From NCBI RefSeq assembly GCF_025398175.1, contig NZ_CP099734.1, forward strand, positions 1-64,000: DNA of 64,000 nucleotides, read 5' to 3'. The notes under the pieces are model-generated. The model had not been told where the DNA came from. It was given only the letters and a program-made list of their open reading frames with translations, and did no database searches. A program made the translations under genes and the position numbers. Numbering within the stretch: position 1 is the stretch's first letter; each line of letters starts with the position of its first letter. Of the stretch, positions 23,302 to 40,119 are shown piece after piece. This stretch comes from Photobacterium sp. TY1-4. Lineage in GTDB: Bacteria > Pseudomonadota > Gammaproteobacteria > Enterobacterales > Vibrionaceae.

Positions 23302-23826
23302 ATGGAAAAGGTGTTACTTCTTCATTCAAGTAGCGATGGGCAGACGGTGAAAATTCTTCGCCATATCGAGCAGGTGCTCGGTGAGGGATACCAGTGTGAG
23401 CTGGTGGATTTGAATACGCTCCCGCACATTGACTTCAGTGGTTATCAGAAAGTGTTGATTGGTGCCTCGATTCGCTATGGCCATCTGAATAAGAAACTGT
23501 ATCAATTCATCGATATCCACCAAAAAGCTTTAGAAACGCATAAAGCCGGCTTTTTCTGCGTCAATCTGACGGCCCGCAAGGAAGGGAAGAATACGCCGGA
23601 AACCAGCGTCTATATGAAGAAGTTTCTGCAGAAGTCGCCGTGGCATCCCAAACTACAGGCAGTATTTGCTGGCGCCTTGCGCTACCCGCGATACGGCTGG
23701 TTTGATCGGGTGATGATTCAGTTCATTATGCGATTAACCGGCGGAGAAACGGATACCCGGCAAGAAGTGGAATATACGGACTGGGACAAGGTTTCGCAGT
23801 TTGCGCAGCGTTTTGAGCAGTTTTAA
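23302..23826 (+). CDS. hemG: Menaquinone-dependent protoporphyrinogen oxidase HemG
   Basis: HemG is an FMN flavodoxin-like enzyme that oxidises protoporphyrinogen IX to protoporphyrin IX in heme synthesis, passing electrons to quinones. The product is 174 residues. The FMN phosphate loop is LLHSSSDGQTVKI near residues 6-18. IGASIRYGHLNKKLYQFI and FFCVNLTARKEGKNTPETS are family segments, the second within the long insertion loop that distinguishes HemG from flavodoxins. The ATG follows AAGGAGAG nine bases after trkH. The first rRNA promoter begins about 70 bases after the stop; only a weak hairpin lies between them. Confidence 0.95.
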   Translation: MEKVLLLHSSSDGQTVKILRHIEQVLGEGYQCELVDLNTLPHIDFSGYQKVLIGASIRYGHLNKKLYQFIDIHQKALETHKAGFFCVNLTARKEGKNTPETSVYMKKFLQKSPWHPKLQAVFAGALRYPRYGWFDRVMIQFIMRLTGGETDTRQEVEYTDWDKVSQFAQRFEQF

Positions 23827-23899
23827 GTGCGATTTATCACGCTTCTGGGTGTTTTTTGTTCGTTTGATGGCCTTTGATAAAAAAAATCAAAATAACCCC

Positions 23900-23927
23900 T
23901 TGCGCCGGGAAAATATCTCCCTATAAT
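23900..23927 (+). promoter_or_regulatory. Promoter of the first rRNA operon
   Basis: TTGCGC (-35) and TATAAT (-10) are separated by 16 bases. An A-rich UP-like stretch lies upstream and a GC-rich discriminator (GCGCCTCC) downstream, the usual layout of growth-rate-controlled rRNA promoters. Confidence 0.85.
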
Positions 23928-24172
23928 GCGCCTCCGTTGTCACGAAAAACGGTTCGCAAGAAACGTTGTGAAAACAAGTTCTTTAACAATTTGACCATGC
24001 AATCTGTGTGGGCACTCGTGAAATGATAGTCAAAAGATTTATCAGTGAGCTGAGTGACCAAATTGATACTTCGGTATCAGCACAGTCAATTTATTTTTGC
24101 TTCTGCTTTTCTTAAAAGCGGCGGCAAGAAATCAGTAATCACTGAGCCGTTTCTTCGGAAACACCAAAACTT
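23928..24172 (+). other. Leader of the first rRNA operon with boxA
   Basis: This is the transcribed leader of about 245 bases. GTTCTTTAACA at 23978-23988 matches the boxA antitermination element. The remaining leader is nearly identical to that of the second operon and contains the arm that pairs with the 16S 3' flank for RNase III processing. Confidence 0.75.
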
Positions 24173-25738
<1,566 letters not shown>

Positions 25739-25834
25739 ACGATATGACGCATTGTTTGATGCAGTGTCCACACAGATTGCTTGGTCGAAATAGAAAGAAC
25801 ATGTTTTTCTAAGTGCCCAAACTTAGAAACCAAA

Positions 25835-25910
25835 GTCCCATTCGTCTAGAGGCCTAGGACACCGCCCTTTCACGGCGGTAACAGGGGTTCGACTCCCCTA
25901 TGGGACGCCA
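25835..25910 (+). tRNA. tRNA-Glu (TTC)
   Basis: Complete cloverleaf of 76 bases with acceptor GTCCCAT/ATGGGAC, anticodon TTC in CCCTTTCACGG, and encoded CCA. First tRNA of the 16S-23S spacer. Confidence 0.96.
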
Positions 25911-25911
25911 C

Positions 25912-25987
25912 GGGTCGTTAGCTCAGTTGGTAGAGCAGTTGACTTTTAATCAATTGGTCGCAGGTTCGAATCCTGCACGACCCACCA
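25912..25987 (+). tRNA. tRNA-Lys (TTT)
   Basis: Complete 76-base tRNA, acceptor GGGTCGT/ACGACCC, anticodon TTT in GACTTTTAATC, encoded CCA. It starts one base after the tRNA-Glu CCA. Confidence 0.96.
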
Positions 25988-26052
25988 TCTTTCCACGAAG
26001 GATGTAAAACCGTTTTGCTTCTGCTTTTTCAAAAGCGGAGACAAACAGCCGT

Positions 26053-26128
26053 GGGCGATTAGCTCAGTTGGGAGAGCACCTCCCTTACAAGGAGGGGGTC
26101 ACTGGTTCGAGCCCGGTATCGCCCACCA
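26053..26128 (+). tRNA. tRNA-Val (TAC)
   Basis: Complete 76-base tRNA, acceptor GGGCGAT/ATCGCCC, anticodon TAC in CCCTTACAAGG, encoded CCA. Confidence 0.96.
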
Positions 26129-26219
26129 CTTTTCCTTTATGCTGCGTTATCGCATTTCTCGTTTAGCGAACTAAACGTCGAAATACGAGACCTTGCCTAA
26201 AGAAAAAGCACCACATAAT

Positions 26220-26295
<76 letters not shown>

Positions 26296-26356
26296 CTTTC
26301 TAAACACACTTGCGAGTGTCGTTAGAAAGTGTCTATTCCTTCGGGATAACAACACA

Positions 26357-26368
26357 TGCTCTTTAACA
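26357..26368 (+). promoter_or_regulatory. Spacer boxA of the first rRNA operon
   Basis: TGCTCTTTAACA is an exact boxA antitermination element ahead of the 23S gene. Confidence 0.8.
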
Positions 26369-26590
26369 ATCTGGAAAGCTGACTAGTAATTCGATTTTTA
26401 GGAATCGAAATTATTGTTTCACCGCAAGGTGAAACGAGTTCTCAAGCAATACACATTCAAGTGTCTTGTGTAAGTTTGCTTTCACTTTTCAAAGTGAAGA
26501 CAGACAAAGAGTCCGGCAAAACAAACAATTCCATCTTTTACTCAGATGGAAACCTTGGTTGTTTACGATACAGACCCTTTGGGGTTGTAT

Positions 26591-29479
<2,889 letters not shown>

Positions 29480-29626
29480 ACAACACCCAAGGGGTTTTAC
29501 GGACTCCACGAGCACTTGAATGCAGTGTTTGAGAAACTAGTTAACTTTTCCAGATTTAGTGTAGGGTCACATCGCTCCTTGCCATCCATGGCATCGCGAT
29601 ATTAGTGAATCCCTTCACGTCGAATT

Positions 29627-29746
29627 TGCTTGGCGACCATAGCGTTGCGGACCCACCTGATCCCATGCCGAACTCAGTAGTGAAACGCAGCAGCGCCGAT
29701 GGTAGTGTGGGGCCTCCCCATGTGAGAGTAGGACATCGCCAGGCTT
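29627..29746 (+). rRNA. 5S ribosomal RNA, copy 1
   Basis: 120-base 5S gene with TGCTTGGCGACC at the 5' end and the matching GGACATCGCCAGGC at the 3' end. It contains CCCATGCCGAACTCAG. One base (29678) differs from copy 2. Confidence 0.95.
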
Positions 29747-29759
29747 TGATTTATAGGAA

Positions 29760-29787
29760 GCCCGCTGGGTACAGCGGGCATTTCTTT
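29760..29787 (+). terminator. Terminator of the first rRNA operon
   Basis: GCCCGCT pairs with AGCGGGC around GGGTAC, followed by ATTTCTTT. Confidence 0.8.
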
Positions 29788-29871
29788 CGCTCCGACTGAT
29801 TGCAATGTGAGCGACGTCAACAGAAGGTTTTTACTTTTTCGCCAACCGCGAAAAAAGATGAAAATTTTGTC

Positions 29872-29899
29872 TTGACTGGATATCAGAAACGCGTATTAT
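29872..29899 (+). promoter_or_regulatory. Promoter of the second rRNA operon
   Basis: TTGACT (-35) and TATTAT (-10) with a 16-base spacer, an A-rich UP-like tract upstream and the discriminator ACGCCTCC. This promoter is independent of the first operon, whose terminator precedes it. Confidence 0.85.
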
Positions 29900-30144
29900 A
29901 CGCCTCCTGACTTGCTGAAGCGCACAGCGCCAAGGCATTGAAAGTCAACGTTCTTTAACAATTTGACCATGCAATCTGTGTGGGCACTCGTGAAATGATA
30001 GTCAAAAAGACTTATCAGTGAGCTGAGTGACCAAATTGATACTTCGGTATCAGCACAGTCAATTTATTTTTGCTTCTGCTTTTTTAAAAGCGGCGGCAAG
30101 AAATCAGTAATCACTGAGCCGTTTCTTCGGAAACACCAAAACTT
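29900..30144 (+). other. Leader of the second rRNA operon with boxA
   Basis: TTCTTTAACA at 29951-29960 is the boxA element. From there to the 16S gene the leader is nearly identical to that of the first operon. Confidence 0.75.
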
Positions 30145-31710
<1,566 letters not shown>

Positions 31711-31781
31711 ACGATATGACACATTGTTTGATGCAGTGTCCACACAGATTGCTTGGTGAAATGGTTTTAGAACTCGCGAAA

Positions 31782-31815
31782 GCGCTAATCAATAACGTCA
31801 GTTATTGATTAACGC
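31782..31815 (+). other. Hairpin in the tRNA-less rRNA spacer
   Basis: TAATCAATAAC and GTTATTGATTA form a perfect 11-bp stem around GTCA, extended by GCG/CGC. It occupies the place where the first operon carries four tRNA genes. No tRNA is present in this spacer. Confidence 0.75.
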
Positions 31816-31826
31816 TTTGTGCGTTA

Positions 31827-31838
31827 TGCTCTTTAACA
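31827..31838 (+). promoter_or_regulatory. Spacer boxA of the second rRNA operon
   Basis: TGCTCTTTAACA, identical to the element in the first operon. From here the two spacers are the same. Confidence 0.8.
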
Positions 31839-32060
31839 ATCTGGAAAGCTGACTAGTAATTCGATTTTTAGGAATCGAAATTATTGTTTCACCGCAAGGT
31901 GAAACGAGTTCTCAAGCAATACACATTCAAGTGTCTTGTGTAAGTTTGCTTTCACTTTTCAAAGTGAAGACAGACAAAGAGTCCGGCAAAACAAACAATT
32001 CCATCTTTTACTCAGATGGAAACCTTGGTTGTTTACGATACAGACCCTTTGGGGTTGTAT

Positions 32061-34949
<2,889 letters not shown>

Positions 34950-35096
34950 ACAACACCCAAGGGGTTTTACGGACTCCACGAGCACTTGAATGCAGTGTTT
35001 GAGAAACTAGTTAACTTTTCCAGATTTAGTGTAGGGTCACATCGCTCTTTGCCATTCATGGCATCGCGATATTCGTGAATCCCTTCACGTCGAATT

Positions 35097-35216
35097 TGCT
35101 TGGCGACCATAGCGTTGCGGACCCACCTGATCCCATGCCGAACTCAGCAGTGAAACGCAGCAGCGCCGATGGTAGTGTGGGGCCTCCCCATGTGAGAGTA
35201 GGACATCGCCAGGCTT
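35097..35216 (+). rRNA. 5S ribosomal RNA, copy 2
   Basis: 120 bases, one substitution (35148) from copy 1. No terminator separates it from the following tRNA-Asp. Confidence 0.95.
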
Positions 35217-35228
35217 CCAATTTAGTGC

Positions 35229-35305
35229 GGAGTGGTAGTTCAGTTGGTTAGAATACCGGCCTGTCACGCCGGGGGTCGCGGGTTCGAGTCCCGTCCACTC
35301 CGCCA
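35229..35305 (+). tRNA. tRNA-Asp (GTC)
   Basis: Complete 77-base tRNA, acceptor GGAGTGG/CCACTCC, anticodon GTC in CCTGTCACGCC, encoded CCA. It is the distal tRNA of the second rRNA operon, as in some E. coli rrn operons. Confidence 0.96.
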
Positions 35306-35315
35306 ATCATTAAGT

Positions 35316-35342
35316 CCCTAGCAGCAATGCTGGGGATTTTTT
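35316..35342 (+). terminator. Terminator of the second rRNA operon
   Basis: CCCTAGCA pairs with TGCTGGGG (one T-G pair) around GCAA and is followed by a T run. Confidence 0.85.
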
Positions 35343-35356
35343 GTATGTGCAGTACA

Positions 35357-35478
35357 AGAGCGGTAGTTCAGTTGGTTAGCCTATTTACCTTGCCTATCTA
35401 TCTTGAGAGCAGAGCGGCCTGTCATGCCGGGGGCGCGGGTTCGAGTCCCGCCGGAGTGCCGGCCCAGCCGCTCCGCCA
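35357..35478 (+). pseudogene. Decayed tRNA-Asp with two insertions
   Basis: The 5' acceptor and D arm (AGAGCGGTAGTTCAGTTGG) match tRNA-Asp, as do the anticodon region CGGCCTGTCATGCCGGGGG, the T arm CGCGGGTTCGAGTCCCGC and the acceptor end CCGCTCCGCCA. About 34 bases are inserted after the D arm (from about 35380) and about 15 between the T arm and the acceptor (from about 35453), and one base is lost before the T arm. The result is 122 bases instead of 77 and is unlikely to be functional. Confidence 0.8.
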
Positions 35479-35494
35479 CTTATTAGAAAGCCCC

Positions 35495-35506
35495 GCTAGA
35501 AATAGC
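35495..35506. repeat. Target site duplication, left copy
   Basis: GCTAGAAATAGC, 12 bp, identical to 36939-36950. The duplicated sequence is itself palindromic and formed the loop end of the interrupted terminator. The duplication can be read as 12 to 14 bp because flanking bases are shared. Confidence 0.8.
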
Positions 35507-36938
35507 GCAATGCTGATCAGTTAAGGATCGGTTGACTGATCCTTCTGATGCGTCAAAATCGGAAATCATTTACTGGTTTCCGGTTTTTTTATGCCCTTAG
35601 CTTCCGCACTCACAGATTTTCTTGAAGAGTCTCCTGTCGATATCTCCCAGCTGACCACTTTCTCTGAACACGTTCCCGACGAGTGGGTTGCCAGAGCTAC
35701 ATCTTTATCGACTCAGGCAACCATCAGACGAAGACGGCTCCCCAGTGATATGGTGCTCTGGCTTATTGTCGGTATGGCCTTTTTCCGCAATGAGCCTATA
35801 GCTGAAGTGGCCCGCCGTATGAATGTCTGTGCCGAAGGGTTGGCAAACGAGGAACTCCTGGCCAAGAGTGCTCTGACACAAGCCCGTCAGCGACTGGGAA
35901 AGGAAGCGCCTAAATGGCTGTTCAAACAGTGTGCTCAGGTATGGGGTAAAGAAAGGTACCCGGAAGACAGCTGGAATAAACTTCAGGTTTTTGCTGTTGA
36001 TGGGGCTCTGTTCAGGACCCCGGATACCCCCGGGCTTCGCGAACACTTCGGTTCGGGAAACACATCCGGAAAGCGCCAGACACCTTACCCTGTACTCCGT
36101 CTTGTCACCATGATGAACGTGCGTTCCCATATCATCATTGATGCCGATATCAGCCCTTATCGCCGAGGTGAAATACCGCTGGCCCAACCCTTTATCAACT
36201 CGCTGCCGGATAACTCGGTGACTTTGCTGGATAAGGGATTTTACGGAGCAAGCCTGTTGCTGGGCATCTCTGCCAGCGGGGCAAACCGACATTGGCTTAT
36301 TCCTGCTAAAAAAGGCGTGGTATACACACTTCTCGACGAGGAGGAAACCAATGACAACCTTATCGAGATGAAGGTCTCGCCCCAAGCGAGAAAGAAGAAT
36401 CCGACCCTTCCTGAGAAATGGCAGGTACGGGCAGTCACCTATGAGGTAGACGGGAAAGAGAAAACGGTTTTCACCTCCCTGCCAAGAGAGATGTACAGCG
36501 CCGAGCAGGTTGCCACCCTATACCACGAACGCTGGGAGATTGAACTGGGCTACCGCGATATAAAGAGCTCCATGCAGCACAATTCTCTTACCTTGCGGAG
36601 CAAAACGGTCGAGCTGGTTTATCAAGAGTTATGGGGGTTGCTTCTCGGCTACAACCTGGTCAGGAGAGAGGCAAGCCAGGCGGCTGTGGCGCATGACAGA
36701 GCCCCCACAGAAATAAGCTTCAAGTACGCCTGCCAGTTTATTGCAAGTCAGCTCAGGGTAATGAGTAAGGCACTGTCACCGGGAAACACGCCCAAGAGGC
36801 TAAAGGCACTACGGGGGGACCTGTCAGTGCTCTTCAAGGAAAATCGCCCCAGGCCATCTAGGCCCAGGGCAGTTAAGATATCAAAGACCCGCTACCCGGT
36901 TAATCGCCATGCAGCTCCCCTTAAGTGAACTGCATTGC
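35507..36938 (+). mobile_element. IS4-family insertion sequence, complete
   Basis: The element is about 1432 bp, close to E. coli IS4 (1426 bp). Its left end GCAATGCTGATCAGTTAAGG and right end, read inward, GCAATGCAGTTCACTTAAGG are imperfect inverted repeats. A 12-bp target duplication flanks it. One intact transposase gene fills the interior. Matching duplications and an uninterrupted transposase suggest a fairly recent insertion. Confidence 0.92.
35591..36928 (+). CDS. IS4-family transposase
   Basis: This 445-residue DDE transposase is homologous to the IS4 transposase of E. coli (442 residues). The N-terminal IS4 domain has RRRLPSDMVLWLIVGMAFF and ALTQARQRLG. The first catalytic Asp is in VFAVDGALFRTPDTP, the second in VTLLDKGFYG, and the YREK-type signature with the catalytic Glu is YHERWEIELGYRDIK. 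The ATG at 35591 is 84 bases inside the left end. The frame is intact, so the element may still be active. Confidence 0.93.
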   Translation: MPLASALTDFLEESPVDISQLTTFSEHVPDEWVARATSLSTQATIRRRRLPSDMVLWLIVGMAFFRNEPIAEVARRMNVCAEGLANEELLAKSALTQARQRLGKEAPKWLFKQCAQVWGKERYPEDSWNKLQVFAVDGALFRTPDTPGLREHFGSGNTSGKRQTPYPVLRLVTMMNVRSHIIIDADISPYRRGEIPLAQPFINSLPDNSVTLLDKGFYGASLLLGISASGANRHWLIPAKKGVVYTLLDEEETNDNLIEMKVSPQARKKNPTLPEKWQVRAVTYEVDGKEKTVFTSLPREMYSAEQVATLYHERWEIELGYRDIKSSMQHNSLTLRSKTVELVYQELWGLLLGYNLVRREASQAAVAHDRAPTEISFKYACQFIASQLRVMSKALSPGNTPKRLKALRGDLSVLFKENRPRPSRPRAVKISKTRYPVNRHAAPLK

Positions 36939-36950
36939 GCTAGAAATAGC
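36939..36950. repeat. Target site duplication, right copy
   Basis: GCTAGAAATAGC, identical to 35495-35506. Confidence 0.8.
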
Positions 36951-36976
36951 GGGGCTTTTTATCGTTTGTTAGATCT

Positions 36977-37040
36977 GGAATGGACACTCACGAGCCTTCG
37001 GCTTGAATCCCGGTCGTGCGCGACCCCGGCCGTTCCGCCA
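36977..37040 (+). pseudogene. tRNA-Asp-like remnant
   Basis: The ends GGAATGG and CCGTTCCGCCA still pair as a tRNA acceptor with CCA. The interior (ACACTCACGAGCCTTCGGCTTG, read in two parts, then AATCCCGG) has lost the D and anticodon arms. It is followed by a terminator very like the one after the first decayed tRNA-Asp, so the two are probably copies of one duplicated tRNA-plus-terminator unit. Confidence 0.65.
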
Positions 37041-37051
37041 CCTCTTAGAAA

Positions 37052-37079
37052 GCCTCACTAGAAATAGCGAGGCTTTTTT
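37052..37079 (+). terminator. Terminator after the tRNA remnant
   Basis: GCCTC pairs with GAGGC around ACTAGAAATAGC (inner CTA/TAG pairs) and is followed by six T. It shares CTAGAAATAGCG with the terminator interrupted by the IS. Confidence 0.85.
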
Positions 37080-37139
37080 GCGTTTAACGCTCCCCCGAGC
37101 CCTTTGGTCTCTTGGTCTCGTACGGCCGATGACGGCGCG

Positions 37140-38009
37140 TTAATCAATGAGTGCCAGCATTGCTTGCGTCAGGGGCTCTGTGGCTCGATTTTTCAGGCAA
37201 CACAGTCCCAGCTCCATCGCAGCAATCGATTCGGATTTCAGGCGTTCGACCTTATCTTTCACCGGGCTGTTATCGATCACTACGTCAGGGGCTACCCCGA
37301 TGCCATATCCGAGCGCCACCATACTGACAATCGCTTCATGGCCGGCAATCTGGGCGTAAATATTCGGTCGGATATGTTTGGCTGCCAGCCATTGGTTGGC
37401 CAGGGTCCGGGCGGTGCCGGACTCCGGCAGGATCAAGGGCGTGTTGGCCCAGTTGACGTGCTCGCCGACGAAACTCGTCCCGGTCGGGTTAAACTTTGGC
37501 GCGATCACGGACAGGGAGACGCTGTCGATGGGCTTGAAGACCAGGGAGGCCGCCATTCTGTCTTCTTTCGCAGCGATGGCGATGTCTGCACTGCCATCTA
37601 ACACCTTTTCAATGGCCTGGGCCGGGTCGCCGGTGATCAGCTGAATTTCGATGTTGGGATACTGCTGGCGAAACCGTGCCAGGAGGTCGGGCAGGTGACT
37701 GTAACTGGCGGTGACGGAGCAGAACAGCGTCAGCTTGCCTTTGAGCAAGGCTTCATCATCACGCAATGTTGTCTTGATGGTTTGCCAGTCTGAGACGATC
37801 TGCATCGCAACCGGGAGCAAGGTTTCACCGGCTGGGGTCAGGCTCACGGCTTTATTATTGCGGATAAACAGCGCCTGACCGATCTCATCTTCCAGCCGCT
37901 GAATAATGCGGCTCAGTGCCGAAGGGCTGATATGGACTGCGGTAGCCGTTTTGCTGAAGTTCCGGCTGTCACACAAATGCAGAAAATAATTGAGATGCTT
38001 AATATCCAT
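37140..38009 (-). CDS. ilvY: LysR-type activator IlvY
   Basis: IlvY activates ilvC in response to acetohydroxybutyrate or acetolactate. The product is 289 residues. The winged helix-turn-helix reads MDIKHLNYFLHLCDSRNFSK then TATAVHISPSALSRIIQRLE, and the effector domain follows (SVTASYSHLPDLLARFRQQYP, LPESGTARTLANQW, MVALGYGIGVAPDVV). It is divergent from ilvC, the conserved ilvY-ilvC arrangement, sharing a 140-base control region. The assignment rests on both sequence and context. Confidence 0.93.
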   Translation of the reverse strand: MDIKHLNYFLHLCDSRNFSKTATAVHISPSALSRIIQRLEDEIGQALFIRNNKAVSLTPAGETLLPVAMQIVSDWQTIKTTLRDDEALLKGKLTLFCSVTASYSHLPDLLARFRQQYPNIEIQLITGDPAQAIEKVLDGSADIAIAAKEDRMAASLVFKPIDSVSLSVIAPKFNPTGTSFVGEHVNWANTPLILPESGTARTLANQWLAAKHIRPNIYAQIAGHEAIVSMVALGYGIGVAPDVVIDNSPVKDKVERLKSESIAAMELGLCCLKNRATEPLTQAMLALID

Positions 38010-38021
38010 TGCTCATCCATG

Positions 38022-38036
38022 TTGCAATAAATGCAA
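38022..38036. promoter_or_regulatory. Putative IlvY operator
   Basis: TTGCAATAAATGCAA has perfect 5-bp arms, the size and style of a LysR box, and lies 13 bases before the ilvY start in the ilvY-ilvC control region. A further TATCACTTTAGGCAAT segment downstream may be the activation half-site. Confidence 0.65.
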
Positions 38037-38149
38037 GTAGTGATTGTTAATATATCACTTTAGGCAATTTATACCCTGATCTATTATCAAATCAATGCAA
38101 AGGAAATCACTTTCTTTGCCACGGAATAAAGTCTTGATGGAGCATAAAA

Positions 38150-39634
38150 ATGGCGAATTACTTCAATACCCTAAACCTACGCCAGCAGTTAGATCAACTG
38201 GGCCGCTGCCGCTTTATGGATCGCGCTGAGTTTGCGACGGAAGCCGATTACCTGAAAGGCAAAAAGATTGTGATTGTCGGCTGTGGAGCCCAGGGCCTGA
38301 ACCAGGGCCTGAACATGCGTGACTCGGGTCTCGATGTGGCGTATGCACTGCGTCAGGCGGCGATTGATGAGCAGCGTCAGTCGTACAAGAATGCGAAAGA
38401 AAACGGGTTTGAAGTAGGGAGCTATGAGCAACTGATCCCGCAAGCTGATCTGGTGGTGAACCTGACGCCAGATAAGCAGCATACCAACGTGGTGGAGACG
38501 GTGATGCCGCTGATGAAGCAAGGGGCGGCACTGGGGTACTCGCACGGTTTCAACATTGTTGAAGAAGGGATGCAGATCCGTCCGGATATCACGGTGGTGA
38601 TGGTGGCGCCGAAATGTCCGGGTACTGAAGTGCGCGAAGAGTACAAGCGTGGTTTCGGTGTACCGACTCTGATTGCGGTTCACCCGGAAAACGATCCGCA
38701 AGGTGAAGGCCTGGAGATTGCCAAAGCCTGGGCAGCGGCGACGGGTGGTCATCGCGCCGGCGTTTTGGAATCTTCTTTCGTCGCGGAAGTGAAATCTGAT
38801 CTGATGGGCGAGCAGACTATTTTGTGTGGCATGCTGCAAGCCGGCTCCATTGTGTGCTACGAGAAAATGGTCGCCGAAGGCGTAGACCCAGGTTATGCCG
38901 GGAAACTGCTGCAATTTGGCTGGGAAACCATTACCGAGGCACTGAAGTTCGGTGGGATCACTCATATGATGGATCGCCTGTCGAACCCGGCAAAAATCAA
39001 AGCCTATGAGTTGTCTGAAGAGCTGAAAACTCTGTTGCGTCCGCTATACAACAAGCACATGGATGACATCATCGAGGGCGAGTTCTCTGCCACCATGATG
39101 GCGGACTGGGCCAATGACGATGCGAACCTGCTGGGCTGGCGTGCGGAAACAGCGGAGACGGCGTTCGAGAACTATCCAGAGTCTGATGTGAAGATTGCCG
39201 AGCAGGAGTACTTTGATAACGGGATTCTGATGATCGCCATGGTCCGTGCCGGGGTTGAACTGGCGTTCGAGGCCATGACGGCTTCCGGGATCATTGATGA
39301 GTCGGCGTACTATGAGTCGCTGCACGAGCTGCCGTTGATTGCTAATACTATTGCCCGGAAGCGCCTGTACGAGATGAACGTGGTGATTTCCGATACCGCG
39401 GAGTACGGCAACTATCTGTTTGCCAATGTCGCCACCCCGTTACTGCGTGAAAAATTCATGCCGTCCGTGAATACCGATGTGATTGGTAAGGGGCTGGGTG
39501 AAACTTCAAATCAGGTGGACAACCAGCAGCTGATTGATGTGAATGAAGCCATCCGTAACCATCCGGTAGAGTGGATTGGTCAGGAGCTGCGCGGTTACAT
39601 GACTGACATGAAGCGCATTGCGGTGGGTGACTAA
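38150..39634 (+). CDS. ilvC: Ketol-acid reductoisomerase (class II)
   Basis: IlvC converts acetolactate or acetohydroxybutyrate to dihydroxy acids using NADPH and Mg2+ in valine, leucine and isoleucine synthesis. At 494 residues it is the long class II enzyme (E. coli 491) with a duplicated C-terminal domain. The nucleotide-binding motif is [19 protein letters not shown] near residue 42; [18 protein letters not shown] and the second-domain [20 protein letters not shown] carry metal and fold residues. ATG 38150 follows GGAG. Expression is probably activated by IlvY. A terminator follows. Confidence 0.97.
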   Translation: MANYFNTLNLRQQLDQLGRCRFMDRAEFATEADYLKGKKIVIVGCGAQGLNQGLNMRDSGLDVAYALRQAAIDEQRQSYKNAKENGFEVGSYEQLIPQADLVVNLTPDKQHTNVVETVMPLMKQGAALGYSHGFNIVEEGMQIRPDITVVMVAPKCPGTEVREEYKRGFGVPTLIAVHPENDPQGEGLEIAKAWAAATGGHRAGVLESSFVAEVKSDLMGEQTILCGMLQAGSIVCYEKMVAEGVDPGYAGKLLQFGWETITEALKFGGITHMMDRLSNPAKIKAYELSEELKTLLRPLYNKHMDDIIEGEFSATMMADWANDDANLLGWRAETAETAFENYPESDVKIAEQEYFDNGILMIAMVRAGVELAFEAMTASGIIDESAYYESLHELPLIANTIARKRLYEMNVVISDTAEYGNYLFANVATPLLREKFMPSVNTDVIGKGLGETSNQVDNQQLIDVNEAIRNHPVEWIGQELRGYMTDMKRIAVGD

Positions 39635-39681
39635 GTACGGTTGTGGCTGATGACATGTCGGCCACGCTCACTTGAGATGAA

Positions 39682-39712
39682 AAAGGCTTGGTGGGGACAC
39701 CAAGCCTTTGTT
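39682..39712 (+). terminator. Terminator of ilvC
   Basis: AAAGGCTTGGTG pairs with CACCAAGCCTTT around a four-base loop (GGGA), followed by GTTG. Confidence 0.85.
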
Positions 39713-39734
39713 GTATCTGGCCCTTGGATCGGGA

Positions 39735-39995
39735 TTAGTCCTGATCGTTTTCGCCAAGTTTGGCTTCGAGTGCAGCCAGCTTCTGTTCTAATTCTGTCAG
39801 TTTTTGGCGGGTGCGTAGCAGCACCTGAGTCTGGACATCAAACTCTTCGCGGCTGACCACATCCAGTTTACTCAGCTGGCCCTGGATGACCTGACGCACT
39901 TTGTGCTCAACATCGTTGCCAAGCTCTTTGACCGGCTGCGGCATCGAATCGTGGATCTGTTTGGCGACCTGCTCAAGTTTCTTTGGATCAAACAT
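39735..39995 (-). CDS. ubiK: Ubiquinone biosynthesis accessory factor UbiK
   Basis: UbiK (YqiC, BMFP domain) is a small coiled-coil protein that assists the soluble Ubi complex and interacts with UbiJ and lipids. The product is 86 residues. The N-terminal amphipathic part is [21 protein letters not shown] long coiled coil ends it ([18 protein letters not shown] then [14 protein letters not shown]). It is convergent with ilvC and monocistronic. Confidence 0.92.
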   Translation of the reverse strand: MFDPKKLEQVAKQIHDSMPQPVKELGNDVEHKVRQVIQGQLSKLDVVSREEFDVQTQVLLRTRQKLTELEQKLAALEAKLGENDQD

Positions 39996-40079
39996 CGCGG
40001 TGTTAACTCCGTAACGGCTTTGAATTTGTTGTCGTTATTTTATGCAAATCTGTCAGGGTTGTCGTCGACAATCGCAAAT

Positions 40080-40104
40080 AAAAAAGGCCGCACGAGGCGG
40101 CCTT
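40080..40104 (-). terminator. Terminator of the vexRAB operon
   Basis: On the minus strand AGGCCGC and GCGGCCT pair around CTCGT and are followed by TTTTTATTT. It lies 16 bases past the vexB stop. Confidence 0.88.
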
Positions 40105-40119
40105 TCTGATAGCTGTTGA

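Larger units (their letters stand above)
35488..36962 (+). terminator. Intrinsic terminator split by an IS element
   Basis: The left part AAAGCCCC plus GCTAGAAATAGC (to 35506) and the right part GCTAGAAATAGC plus GGGGCTTTTT (36939-36960) would rejoin into one stem-loop terminator, GCCCCGCT/AGCGGGGC with five T. It followed the decayed tRNA-Asp before the insertion. Confidence 0.8.

Noticed and set aside
23827..23860. Terminator after hemG
   Set aside because: Only a four-pair stem before the T run; too weak to call.
26408..26440. TTGTTTCACCGCAAGGTGAAAC as another parS
   Set aside because: It is a hairpin with a CGCAA loop, not the contiguous 16-bp palindrome, and it belongs to the rRNA spacer.
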